A DNA stretch of 64,000 nucleotides. It comes from Colwellia echini (lineage in GTDB: Bacteria > Pseudomonadota > Gammaproteobacteria > Enterobacterales > Alteromonadaceae). The DNA lies in the NCBI RefSeq assembly GCF_002843355.2, contig NZ_PJAI02000001.1, positions 186,001-250,000 of the forward strand, given 5' to 3'. Shown one piece after another: positions 1-7,660 of this stretch. The notes beneath the pieces were generated by a model. It had not been told where the DNA came from and did not search any database. It saw only the letters and a list, made by a program, of their open reading frames with translations. How positions within the stretch are numbered: position 1 is the first letter of the stretch; every line of letters starts with the position of its first letter. A program made the translations under genes and the position numbers.

Positions 1-153
1 TCGGTATTTTTGTTTCTAGCTAATTAATTCCGCTCAAAAAAACTCAATAGTACTGATTCACATTAATTATAGTTTGTGCGTTTATATAAGTTATTTTTTA
101 TCATCGCTGTAAAATGGGTTACTATATCGCCATATAAATATGGAGATCTTTTA

Positions 154-1287
154 ATGAAACATATCTTTAATTCCAGTTGGTTAGCACAAAAGCCTTATCT
201 TATTGCCATTATCATTACCCTAATTTTATTTTTTTGGATGGCCTCAGGCCCTAGCGCGAGCGAACAAAAAGCGGAAATAAAAGCGAACACTCCTAGTCAT
301 AATGAAAAGGAGCTAACGGCGCAAGTAAAAGTTGAAACACGTTATGGCAGCAATATTCATAAAATAATAGAGCTATATGGTCGCACAGAGCCTGATCGTA
401 TTGCCACATTAAAAGCTGAACTTGACGGTAAAATTACTGAAGTATTAGCAAAACGCGGTTCAAAAGTATCTAAAGGGCAAGTTATTGCCAAAATTGCTTT
501 AAATGGTTTACCAGTACAATTAACAAGTAGTAAAGCGTTGTTAAAGCAGCGTGAAGTTGAGTATGAAGGTGCATTAAAGCTAAGTCAAAAAGGCTATCAA
601 GGTAAGGTTCAGTTAGCACAATCATATGCGGCACTTGAGTCTGTAAAAGCTGAGATTGAACGTTTAGAGTTAGACATTGCCAACGCCGTTGTTAGAGCGC
701 CATTTAGCGGTATTTTAAATACACGTAATGTTGAAGTTGGGGATTATGTTAAGTCAGGTGATGACATTGCTATCATCGCAGATTTAGATCCGCTTATTGT
801 TCGCGCTCATGTAACCGAGCGCCAAATCAGTCAATTGTCGGTTGGGCAAATAGCACAAGTAACCCTATTAAATGGTGAGAAGGCACAAGGCGTGCTTCGT
901 TATATTGCCAGTGTAGGTAATGATGCGACCAATACCTTTAAAATTGAAGTAGAAATAGAAAATAAAAACATGCAATTGTTAGCGGGCTTAAGCGGTGAAC
1001 TAACGATCGAGTTAGCTGAAATGTCAGCGATTAAAATCTCCCCAGCGTTACTTGCCTTAGATGAAAGTGGCAATATCGGTGTTAAGTCAGTTAAAGACAC
1101 CATTGTTCAATTTACACCTATTGAGATCATTAAAAGTGAAAGCGATGGCATATGGTTAACGGGGCTTGGCGATCAAGTTGATATCATTGTATTAGGGCAA
1201 GGTTTTGTCCGTGCAGGCGATAAAGTGGATGCTATATTTGATACGGCATCTACAGAGCAAGCAGCAACCTCTGCCGATAAAGAATAG
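154..1287 (+). CDS. RND efflux periplasmic adaptor (membrane fusion protein)
   Basis: This is the periplasmic adaptor of a tripartite RND pump, linking the inner-membrane pump to an outer-membrane channel. After a short cytoplasmic start there is one hydrophobic anchor (about residues 15-32), so it is membrane-anchored rather than a lipoprotein. A split biotinyl/lipoyl half (GKITEVLAKRGSKVSKGQ), a coiled-coil hairpin with alternating Glu/Lys, and a second lipoyl half (VRAPFSGILNTRNVEVGDYV) follow, then a beta-barrel region. The frame stays open upstream to 76, but ATG 154 has a GGAG 8-12 bases upstream and gives a normal 377-residue length. The pump gene starts 8 bases after the stop, so they form one operon. 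Substrate is not predictable. No outer-membrane factor gene is present. Confidence 0.88.
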   Translation: MKHIFNSSWLAQKPYLIAIIITLILFFWMASGPSASEQKAEIKANTPSHNEKELTAQVKVETRYGSNIHKIIELYGRTEPDRIATLKAELDGKITEVLAKRGSKVSKGQVIAKIALNGLPVQLTSSKALLKQREVEYEGALKLSQKGYQGKVQLAQSYAALESVKAEIERLELDIANAVVRAPFSGILNTRNVEVGDYVKSGDDIAIIADLDPLIVRAHVTERQISQLSVGQIAQVTLLNGEKAQGVLRYIASVGNDATNTFKIEVEIENKNMQLLAGLSGELTIELAEMSAIKISPALLALDESGNIGVKSVKDTIVQFTPIEIIKSESDGIWLTGLGDQVDIIVLGQGFVRAGDKVDAIFDTASTEQAATSADKE

Positions 1288-1295
1288 GATCAATT

Positions 1296-4200
1296 ATGTT
1301 AACGCTTATTGAAGCCGCTTTAACGCGAACGCGTACGGTATTGATGTTGTTTGTATTACTGCTTATCTCAGGCGCAGTAACCTACAACAACATTGCTAAA
1401 GAAGCTAACCCAGATATCACCATTCCAATTATTTATGTGTCTATGGTACATGACGGCATCTCTCCTGAAGATGCTGAACGTATGCTGGTAAGGCCAATGG
1501 AGAATGAACTAAAGTCTATTGCTGGTATTAAAGAAATGCGCTCTAACGCCGGCGAAGGACATGCCTCTGTTACCTTAGAGTTTATTGCCGGGCTCGATCC
1601 AAAAGAAGCACTTGCTGATGTGCGCGACAAAGTGACGTTAGCAAAAGCTAAGTTACCGAGTGAAACCGAAGAGCCAGTAGTGAATGAAGTTACTATGGCA
1701 AACCAAGAAGCCGCATTAACAGTTGTTTTATCAGGCGCTGTAACTGAACGAGGTTTAATTACCATAGCCCGTGATGTAAAAGACAGTATTGAAAGCATGC
1801 AAGAAGTGCTTGAGGTTGATATTGGTGGTGACCGTGAAGACATGGTTGAAATTATTGTCGATCCATTATTAATGGAAAGTTATGGTCTTGATCAAGCGGA
1901 CATTTATAATCTTGTAGAGCGAAATAACCGTTTAGTACCTGCAGGTACAATGGATACAGGTAAAGGGCGCTTTGCCATTAAAGTACCTTCAGTGTTTGAA
2001 AATATTCAAGATTTATTAGAGCTACCTATTAAGGTTGATGGCGATCGCGTTATCACCTTCCAAGACGTATCAACAGTTCGACGTGCCTACAAAGACCCTA
2101 CTAGCTTTGCTCGTCTCAATGGTCATCGTTCAATTTCAATTGAAGTGAAAAAACGCTCTGGTGAAAACCTCATCGAAACCGTAGAAAAAGTTAAAGCTAT
2201 TATTGCTGAAAGTCGTGTGAAATGGCCGCAACAAGTACAGGTTGATTATGTTGGTGACCAATCAATAGAAATAAAAAACACCTTAACTGATTTACAAAAC
2301 AATGTATTCTCGGCTGTACTGTTAGTTGTAATTGTCATTATTGCAGCCTTAGGTGCGCGTAGTGCCTTATTAGTAGGTTTAGCCATTCCGGGCGCTTTTT
2401 TAACGGGTATATTAGTTATTGCCTTGGCAGGTATGACCGTAAATATTGTAGTGTTATTTGGTTTAATTATGGCTGTCGGTATGCTGGTAGATGGTGCGAT
2501 TGTTGTCACCGAATTTGCCGACCGACAAATGAACGAAGGGCACAATAAAAAACACGCATACGCTACTGCTGCACGTAGAATGGCATGGCCAATTATAGCC
2601 TCTACAGCAACCACACTTGCAGCCTTTGCGCCGTTAATGTTTTGGCCAGGTATCATGGGAGAATTTATGAAATATCTACCCTTTACCTTAATCGCTGTGT
2701 TAACCGCTTCATTAGCCATGGCTTTAGTATTTGTGCCAACACTAGGCTCTGTTTTAGGTAAGCCACGTTTAGTAAGTAAAGCCGAGCAACAACAAATAGA
2801 TCACGCTGAAGCTGGTAATTTCGACAAATTAACAGGCTTTACTGGCAAGTACATTCGAGTACTAACAACCGCAATTAAACACCCATGGAAAGTTGTGGCT
2901 GGTACTTTTGCTGTTTCGTTTTTAGTTATGTGGTTATATGGCGCTTCAGGTCTTGGTGTAAGCTTTTTTCCTGATGTTGAACCACAAAGTGCAACTATGG
3001 TTGTACGCTCGCATGGCGATCTATCAATCAACGAAAAAGACGTGATTATGCGTTCTATCGAGCAACGTATTTTACCACTTGAAGAGATAGAAACCTTATA
3101 TACCCGAACCGGTGGAACGGATCAAATAGGTACCTTTAAAGTTAACTTTGTTGATTGGCAAATAAGAGGCGCGGCGGACGAAATTATCGAGACTATTCAT
3201 GAGTTAACTGCCGATCTCGCTGGTGTTGAAATTGAAGTAAGAAAAAATGAAAACGGCCCGCAAAATGGTAAAGATTTAAAGCTTGAATTGAGCTCACGTT
3301 TTCCTGAAAAATTAGATGAATCGGTAGCTATTATCCGTAATGCGTTAGTTGCTACAGGCAAGTTTACCGATATTGAAGATACAGGAGCAAAACCGGGTAT
3401 AGAATGGCAGCTAATTATTAACCGTAATAAAGCAGCAACTTATGGCGCAGATGCGGCACTTGTTGGCTCAAGTGTGCAAATGGTTACTAACGGTTTAAAG
3501 CTTGGTGAATATCGCCCTGATGATGTTGATGATGAGTTGGATATTCGTGTTCGTTTTCCCGAAGAAAAGCGAAATATTTCTCGACTGGACTCACTTCGCT
3601 TAAAAACACAGTCAGGCTTAGTGCCAGTAGGTAGTTTTGTTGAACGTAAAGCGGCACCTAAGGTTGATACTATTCATAGAGTTGATGCAAAGCGTGTAGT
3701 GACTATACAAGCTAACTTAGTTCCTGGTGCGCAGTTGCTGAATGAGTTACCCCTTTTACAAGCACAATTACCGACTTTGGGTTTACATTACTCAGTTGAA
3801 ATTGATGTGAAAGGGCAGAATGAAGACCAAGAAGAATCGCAAACATTTTTAGTGAATGCTTTTGGTATTGCTTTATTTGTTATGGCGATGATCTTAGTAA
3901 CCCAGTTTAATAGTTTCTATCAAGCGTTTTTGATTTTAAGCGCGGTTATCTTCTCAACTGTCGGGGTGTTTTTAGCCTTGTTATTGGTACAAAAACCTTT
4001 TGGTATTGTCATGGGGGGGATTGGCGTTATTTCATTAGCGGGCATAGTAGTAAATAATAACATTGTACTTATTGATACCTATAACGTATTACGCAAAGAA
4101 GGCTCTGGGGTGGTTGACGCAATATTACGTACCGGCGCACAACGTTTACGCCCTGTTATGTTAACCACTATCACGACTATTCTAGGTTTATTGCCTATGG

Positions 4201-4394
4201 TATTGCAGGTAAATTTAGACTTCTTTGAACGTACTATTGTGTTTGGCGCGCCTTCTACTCAATGGTGGACACAACTGGCAACCGCTATTGCAGGTGGCTT
4301 AGCATTCGCAACAGTCTTAACCTTAGTACTAACACCGTGTTTGTTGGTATTACGAGATAAACGTAAAGAGAATCAATTATTAAGCACTTCATAA
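1296..4394 (+). CDS. RND family efflux permease
   Basis: This is a full-length (1032 aa) inner-membrane RND transporter, a proton-driven trimeric pump. The start LTLIEAALTRTRTVLMLFVLLLISGA matches TM1. Two large periplasmic loops follow TM1 and TM7, and there are twelve hydrophobic segments. In TM4 the AcrB Asp-Asp pair is Asp399-Gly400 (GMLVDGAIVV). In TM10 the AcrB Lys position is Asn920 (GIVVNNNIVLID). The protein therefore belongs to a non-AcrB branch of the family with a changed proton relay. An AGGAT lies before the ATG. It is co-transcribed with the adaptor upstream and ends at a strong hairpin. Whether it exports drugs, lipids or metabolites cannot be told from sequence. Confidence 0.9.
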   Translation: MLTLIEAALTRTRTVLMLFVLLLISGAVTYNNIAKEANPDITIPIIYVSMVHDGISPEDAERMLVRPMENELKSIAGIKEMRSNAGEGHASVTLEFIAGLDPKEALADVRDKVTLAKAKLPSETEEPVVNEVTMANQEAALTVVLSGAVTERGLITIARDVKDSIESMQEVLEVDIGGDREDMVEIIVDPLLMESYGLDQADIYNLVERNNRLVPAGTMDTGKGRFAIKVPSVFENIQDLLELPIKVDGDRVITFQDVSTVRRAYKDPTSFARLNGHRSISIEVKKRSGENLIETVEKVKAIIAESRVKWPQQVQVDYVGDQSIEIKNTLTDLQNNVFSAVLLVVIVIIAALGARSALLVGLAIPGAFLTGILVIALAGMTVNIVVLFGLIMAVGMLVDGAIVVTEFADRQMNEGHNKKHAYATAARRMAWPIIASTATTLAAFAPLMFWPGIMGEFMKYLPFTLIAVLTASLAMALVFVPTLGSVLGKPRLVSKAEQQQIDHAEAGNFDKLTGFTGKYIRVLTTAIKHPWKVVAGTFAVSFLVMWLYGASGLGVSFFPDVEPQSATMVVRSHGDLSINEKDVIMRSIEQRILPLEEIETLYTRTGGTDQIGTFKVNFVDWQIRGAADEIIETIHELTADLAGVEIEVRKNENGPQNGKDLKLELSSRFPEKLDESVAIIRNALVATGKFTDIEDTGAKPGIEWQLIINRNKAATYGADAALVGSSVQMVTNGLKLGEYRPDDVDDELDIRVRFPEEKRNISRLDSLRLKTQSGLVPVGSFVERKAAPKVDTIHRVDAKRVVTIQANLVPGAQLLNELPLLQAQLPTLGLHYSVEIDVKGQNEDQEESQTFLVNAFGIALFVMAMILVTQFNSFYQAFLILSAVIFSTVGVFLALLLVQKPFGIVMGGIGVISLAGIVVNNNIVLIDTYNVLRKEGSGVVDAILRTGAQRLRPVMLTTITTILGLLPMVLQVNLDFFERTIVFGAPSTQWWTQLATAIAGGLAFATVLTLVLTPCLLVLRDKRKENQLLSTS

Positions 4395-4442
4395 AAGGCA
4401 AAGATATAGCAGCTAATTTTTAGTTAATTGATCTTTCTACAT

Positions 4443-4458
4443 AACCTGAATTCAGGTT
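4443..4458. repeat. Solo 16-bp palindrome AACCTGAATTCAGGTT
   Basis: This is a perfect palindrome, 18 bp if the flanking T and A are counted. The first 11 bases equal the terminal inverted repeat of the 197-bp element at 43514-43710. Similar palindromes lie at 10141-10156 and 16649-16664, each shortly after a stop codon. Confidence 0.8.
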
Positions 4459-4511
4459 ACATATTAAAAAGCCAGTGCTATTGATTTAGTACTGGCTTTT
4501 TAATATGTAAC
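4456..4511. terminator. Long bidirectional terminator hairpin after the RND operon
   Basis: The arms 4456-4476 and 4491-4511 are perfectly complementary over 21 bp. Four more pairs (one G-U) leave a 6-base loop. The core AAAAAGCCAGT...ACTGGCTTTTT gives a GC stem and T-run in both directions. The left edge overlaps the right half of the neighbouring palindrome, so the two hairpins cannot form together. Confidence 0.85.
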
Positions 4512-4602
4512 TGATCTGACATGTGTATATACCCGTTACCATTCAAAGTGCGGGATTTCAGTGGGAATTAAAGTCATAAAACAAAAATATTACACAACAA
4601 AA

Positions 4603-4639
4603 AAATGGCTAATCACGAAAATTTCGTGATTAGCCATTT
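4603..4639 (-). terminator. Rho-independent terminator of the DUF1254 gene
   Basis: An 18-bp stem (arms 4603-4620 and 4622-4639, core GGCTAATCACGAAA) is followed on the minus strand by a run of seven T. It lies 52 bases beyond the stop codon of the minus-strand gene. Confidence 0.8.
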
Positions 4640-4691
4640 ATGCTTTAGTTAACCTTTATTTAAAGGCCTACTTAGTCCTTGAAAAGAAGGA

Positions 4692-6317
4692 TTAGTCTAC
4701 CAATTCAATTTCAGTAGGCTGCCAAGTCTTGTCAAAGAATGAAGGTTTAGGGCTGTATAGACGTAGGATAGTAAACCAACCTTTGTTCGGCATAGTTTGA
4801 ATCCAGTTGCCACGGTCTACACCTTTAGGTTGTTTAGGGGCAAAGTAAATAGTAGTTGAGCCATCTTTATTGGCTTTTGCCGCAGGTGAAGGGTAGCTTT
4901 GACTACCAGCACGAGGGTAGCGTTGAGGTGTCGCAAGCATTGAACGTGATTGGTTGTCATATACTGTGAATGACCAGAAAGCAGCCGCTGGAATATCTTT
5001 AGGTAAGGTAACCTTATAGGTTTTTTCACCGTTAAATATTTCATTTTTACTATCTGCGAAGCTCATTAAGTATTGCGAACCAACACCTGGTATACGCATG
5101 ATCATGGCTGGTGAATCTAGGGTGTAACCGAAGTAAAACGCAGAACGTGAATCTAAAGTACGCGCACCTGTTGGATGAAATGGTTTGAACATGCCAGTTT
5201 TGCCATCAAACATTGGTGGTGGTGTTTCGAAGTTATAACCACCTTCAAATAACATGTTACCCCAGTTTGAATCTTCATAATAACGCCATTCAGGATGCGC
5301 CATAGCGTAACGCCAGTTAAATGAACGACCTGCAGCAGCACCAACTTCAGCAGCATCAGTTAAGATTCTTCGCATACGAGAATCAGGCTTGAAAGGCTTG
5401 CCTTTAACAATACCAATAGCAGCAAGTTGCCCTGTTAGCTCTGGATCATAACTTGTTGCAGGCTGCTCTTGAATATTTTCGTTTATCATTTCAAAGAAGC
5501 CAAAATCACTTGGTGGTACTGTATTAAAACTTTTTCCTGTAAGTTCAACAAAAGTAGTTTCAGGAATTGGACCACCACGCCCTAAACGAACTTTACCAGT
5601 AAGTGCAGAGGCAATACTTGTACCTACAGTACCTGGCGTATAAGGATAAATTTTCATGGTTTTCTTAATTAAGTCAGCCGCTGGTTTAGGGTCATTGTTA
5701 ACTAAGAAAGAACGCGCTGCATATAATGCACGGTTAGTTTTTGATTTAGCGATGAAGTAACCGCCATCAGGAAGTAGATTTTCGTCGTAACCTGGCGGTA
5801 CGATTAAGTATTTACCCCCTTCACCGCGATCTGGTCCTGGTTTACCTATATCAATGCTCCATGAAAACCACATGTCATTTATAGTACCTAAACCATTTGG
5901 TGGCTGTTCAATGATAATTGGCCCTTTGGTTAGATCTAATACAGAAAGATAATAAATGGTATCAGCATTGGCCGTAAGAAATATTGAATTAGAATCCATC
6001 AACTCAGAAAAAATAGCGACAGAGTTATCTTTTACCCCTGCGCTTTCCAAACCTTTAGCTATGGCAAGTGCAGAAGCACCGCGAAAACTGTTATTAAAAA
6101 CATTTAAGGCGCGAGTAAAATCTAGCGTATCATATACTTTTTGTGCAGTTGCTTCTGTTGGAACACCATTTTGGTAAACTAAGCTACCAATACTGGTTTC
6201 AACTCGATCTGCAGAGGTAATGTTTTCAGGAATCTCTCCTGCTTGCACTGCTAAGCTTGAACACGCTAGTAGCGAGCAACCTAACAGTTTATTGAATTTC
6301 TTAAGCGGTGTTGTCAT
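4692..6317 (-). CDS. Secreted DUF1254/DUF1214 domain protein
   Basis: This 541-residue exported protein has a Sec signal peptide (KKFNKLLGCSLLACSSLAVQA, cleaved before GEIPEN). An N-terminal DUF1254 region (residues about 60-190, with ANADTIYYLSVLDLTKGPIIIEQP) precedes a C-terminal DUF1214 region (about 400-530, with PAAAFWSFTVYDNQSRSML and NWIQTMP). These paired domains are common in marine and soil Proteobacteria; their biochemical role is not established. An AAAGGA lies 7 bases before the ATG. It is monocistronic: a terminator follows, and the upstream neighbour motX is divergent. The second large internal ORF in another frame is a shadow. Confidence 0.85.
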   Translation of the reverse strand: MTTPLKKFNKLLGCSLLACSSLAVQAGEIPENITSADRVETSIGSLVYQNGVPTEATAQKVYDTLDFTRALNVFNNSFRGASALAIAKGLESAGVKDNSVAIFSELMDSNSIFLTANADTIYYLSVLDLTKGPIIIEQPPNGLGTINDMWFSWSIDIGKPGPDRGEGGKYLIVPPGYDENLLPDGGYFIAKSKTNRALYAARSFLVNNDPKPAADLIKKTMKIYPYTPGTVGTSIASALTGKVRLGRGGPIPETTFVELTGKSFNTVPPSDFGFFEMINENIQEQPATSYDPELTGQLAAIGIVKGKPFKPDSRMRRILTDAAEVGAAAGRSFNWRYAMAHPEWRYYEDSNWGNMLFEGGYNFETPPPMFDGKTGMFKPFHPTGARTLDSRSAFYFGYTLDSPAMIMRIPGVGSQYLMSFADSKNEIFNGEKTYKVTLPKDIPAAAFWSFTVYDNQSRSMLATPQRYPRAGSQSYPSPAAKANKDGSTTIYFAPKQPKGVDRGNWIQTMPNKGWFTILRLYSPKPSFFDKTWQPTEIELVD

Positions 6318-6965
6318 TGATTTTTCCTTTCAATTGTATTTTGATTTTAATCTAAAATAAAAGCTGGGTAATCTACCCTTTATTTAGCTAAAATTAATGC
6401 GATACCTTTAGCTAGAAAAATAATGCCATAGCATTTATATCATTGCTATAAATTAATATGTGTTTGTTATTGATAATCAGAATATTGCTTAATCTGTGTT
6501 CGGGATAATGAAAGTGAGTAGAATAATAATATCAATCACTTAGGATTTTACCTTTACAATAGTTTTAATTATTCGTAGTACAAGGCAGGAAAGCGAAGCC
6601 AATAACGGGTTATTGGGAGCTTTCATAACGAAGTAATACGGGTAATTAAGGCTGTTGTAGCATTTTGCTTATCCCGAACTCAGGTTACTTATGTTTAATG
6701 TATTTTGAGTGGATATTTTTATTATTGCTAGTGAGTTAAACAATGAAATTTCAGGCGACTGATTTTAAACTCATATATTGGTGCTAAACTTGCATTTGAA
6801 TAATAAAAATAAGATAAGTATTAAATGGTCAGTGCAAGCTTGTTAATTTAGTTGTTATTAATTAATGAACTAATAAAGCATTTTAAATATTTTTATCTAA
6901 ATCACTTTATTGTCGATATAAAGTAATAACTCGTTATCGTTAGCAATAGCTCTATTAGGATTATT
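6318..6965. other. 648-bp divergent intergenic region carrying a dispersed repeat
   Basis: There is no credible ORF between the DUF1254 gene (minus) and motX (plus). About 30 % is the 196-bp repeat at 6491-6686. The remainder is very AT-rich and should hold the promoters of both flanking genes. I saw no clear sigma-28 or sigma-54 flagellar promoter before motX. Confidence 0.6.
6491..6686 (+). repeat. Dispersed 196-bp inverted-terminal-repeat element, copy A
   Basis: This sequence matches the reverse complement of 43514-43710 at about 90 % by hand alignment. The ends are imperfect inverted repeats: the left end AATCTGTGTTCGGGATAA and the complement of the right end AACCTGAGTTCGGGATAA differ at 2 of 18 positions. 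An internal hairpin CCAATAAC-GG-GTTATTGG is conserved in both copies. No ORF is present. It resembles a MITE or an ERIC-like intergenic repeat; no clear target duplication was seen. Confidence 0.85.
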
Positions 6966-7592
6966 ATGCGTATTTTATTGTCAGTTTTACTTATTCTCTC
7001 TACCTGTACTTCTGCTTGGGCGGCAAACCAGAATATGCAAGCAGTACAAATTTACTCAGACGATCAATTACTTGATCTAATTAAAGAAAATAAGCATTTG
7101 GGGCAAGTAGTTTTAGATGAATGTCAATTAGTGCAAGATATTGAAGCCCGAGCTAATAAAGCCAATATGCCGTCTTATCAGTATTTGTGGGGCGATATGT
7201 TAGCTTATGGGGTTTGTGTTAAAAAAGATATTCCCCTAGGTTTACATTATATGCATTTAGCTGCTGATCAGGGCTTAGCTGAAGGATTAGAGCAACTAGG
7301 CCGTTATTATCACCAAGGTAAGTTTATGCAGGTGGATATTGACCGCGCTATTATTTATTTAAAAACAGCGGCAAGTTTAGACAATCTAGCGGCACAAATT
7401 CGCCTAGCTGAAATTTATCAACAGGGTTACGGTAGTCCGTTAGATTACCCAGCTTTATATTCGCAATTATTTAATTCATTAACAGATGATAAAGAAACCC
7501 ATAAAAAAATTAGCGAATTACTTGCTGACCTTGCCAGAAAAATGCCTAATAACGTGGTTGAACAAGCAAAAAAAACAAGCTATACAAATTAA
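6966..7592 (+). CDS. motX: Sodium-type polar flagellar motor protein MotX (Sel1 repeats)
   Basis: This is a 208-residue periplasmic protein with a signal peptide (RILLSVLLILSTCTSAWA). Sel1/TPR-like repeats follow (AYGVCVKKDIPLGLHYMHLAADQGLAEGLEQLG and two further units). The opening VQIYSDDQLLDLIKENKHLGQV, the DECQLVQDIEARA segment and the C-terminal YGSPLDY region resemble Vibrio MotX. MotX forms part of the T-ring that holds PomA/PomB stators of Na+-driven polar flagella. The position immediately before rnr and rlmB matches the gene order I recall from Vibrio cholerae. AGGA lies upstream of the ATG. A generic Sel1 protein is the alternative. Confidence 0.8.
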   Translation: MRILLSVLLILSTCTSAWAANQNMQAVQIYSDDQLLDLIKENKHLGQVVLDECQLVQDIEARANKANMPSYQYLWGDMLAYGVCVKKDIPLGLHYMHLAADQGLAEGLEQLGRYYHQGKFMQVDIDRAIIYLKTAASLDNLAAQIRLAEIYQQGYGSPLDYPALYSQLFNSLTDDKETHKKISELLADLARKMPNNVVEQAKKTSYTN

Positions 7593-7660
7593 CCATTAGT
7601 GATTGACTGGTTAGTGGTATACTTAGTGTCAATTATCCTTAAATATTGACTTTTTATATA

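Larger units (their letters stand above)
4395..4691. other. Convergent intergenic region with palindrome and two terminators
   Basis: No gene was seen between the RND pump (plus) and the DUF1254 gene (minus). The stretch holds a 16-bp palindrome (4443-4458), a very long hairpin (4456-4511) and a second hairpin (4603-4639) with a T-run on the minus strand. Confidence 0.7.

Noticed and set aside
6491-6686. The 196-bp repeat as an insertion sequence with a transposase
   Set aside because: It is too short to encode a transposase and no ORF is present; at most it is a non-autonomous element.
7591-7618. Hairpin just after motX as a terminator
   Set aside because: The nine-pair stem depends on three G-U wobbles and has no T-run; motX and rnr may be co-transcribed.
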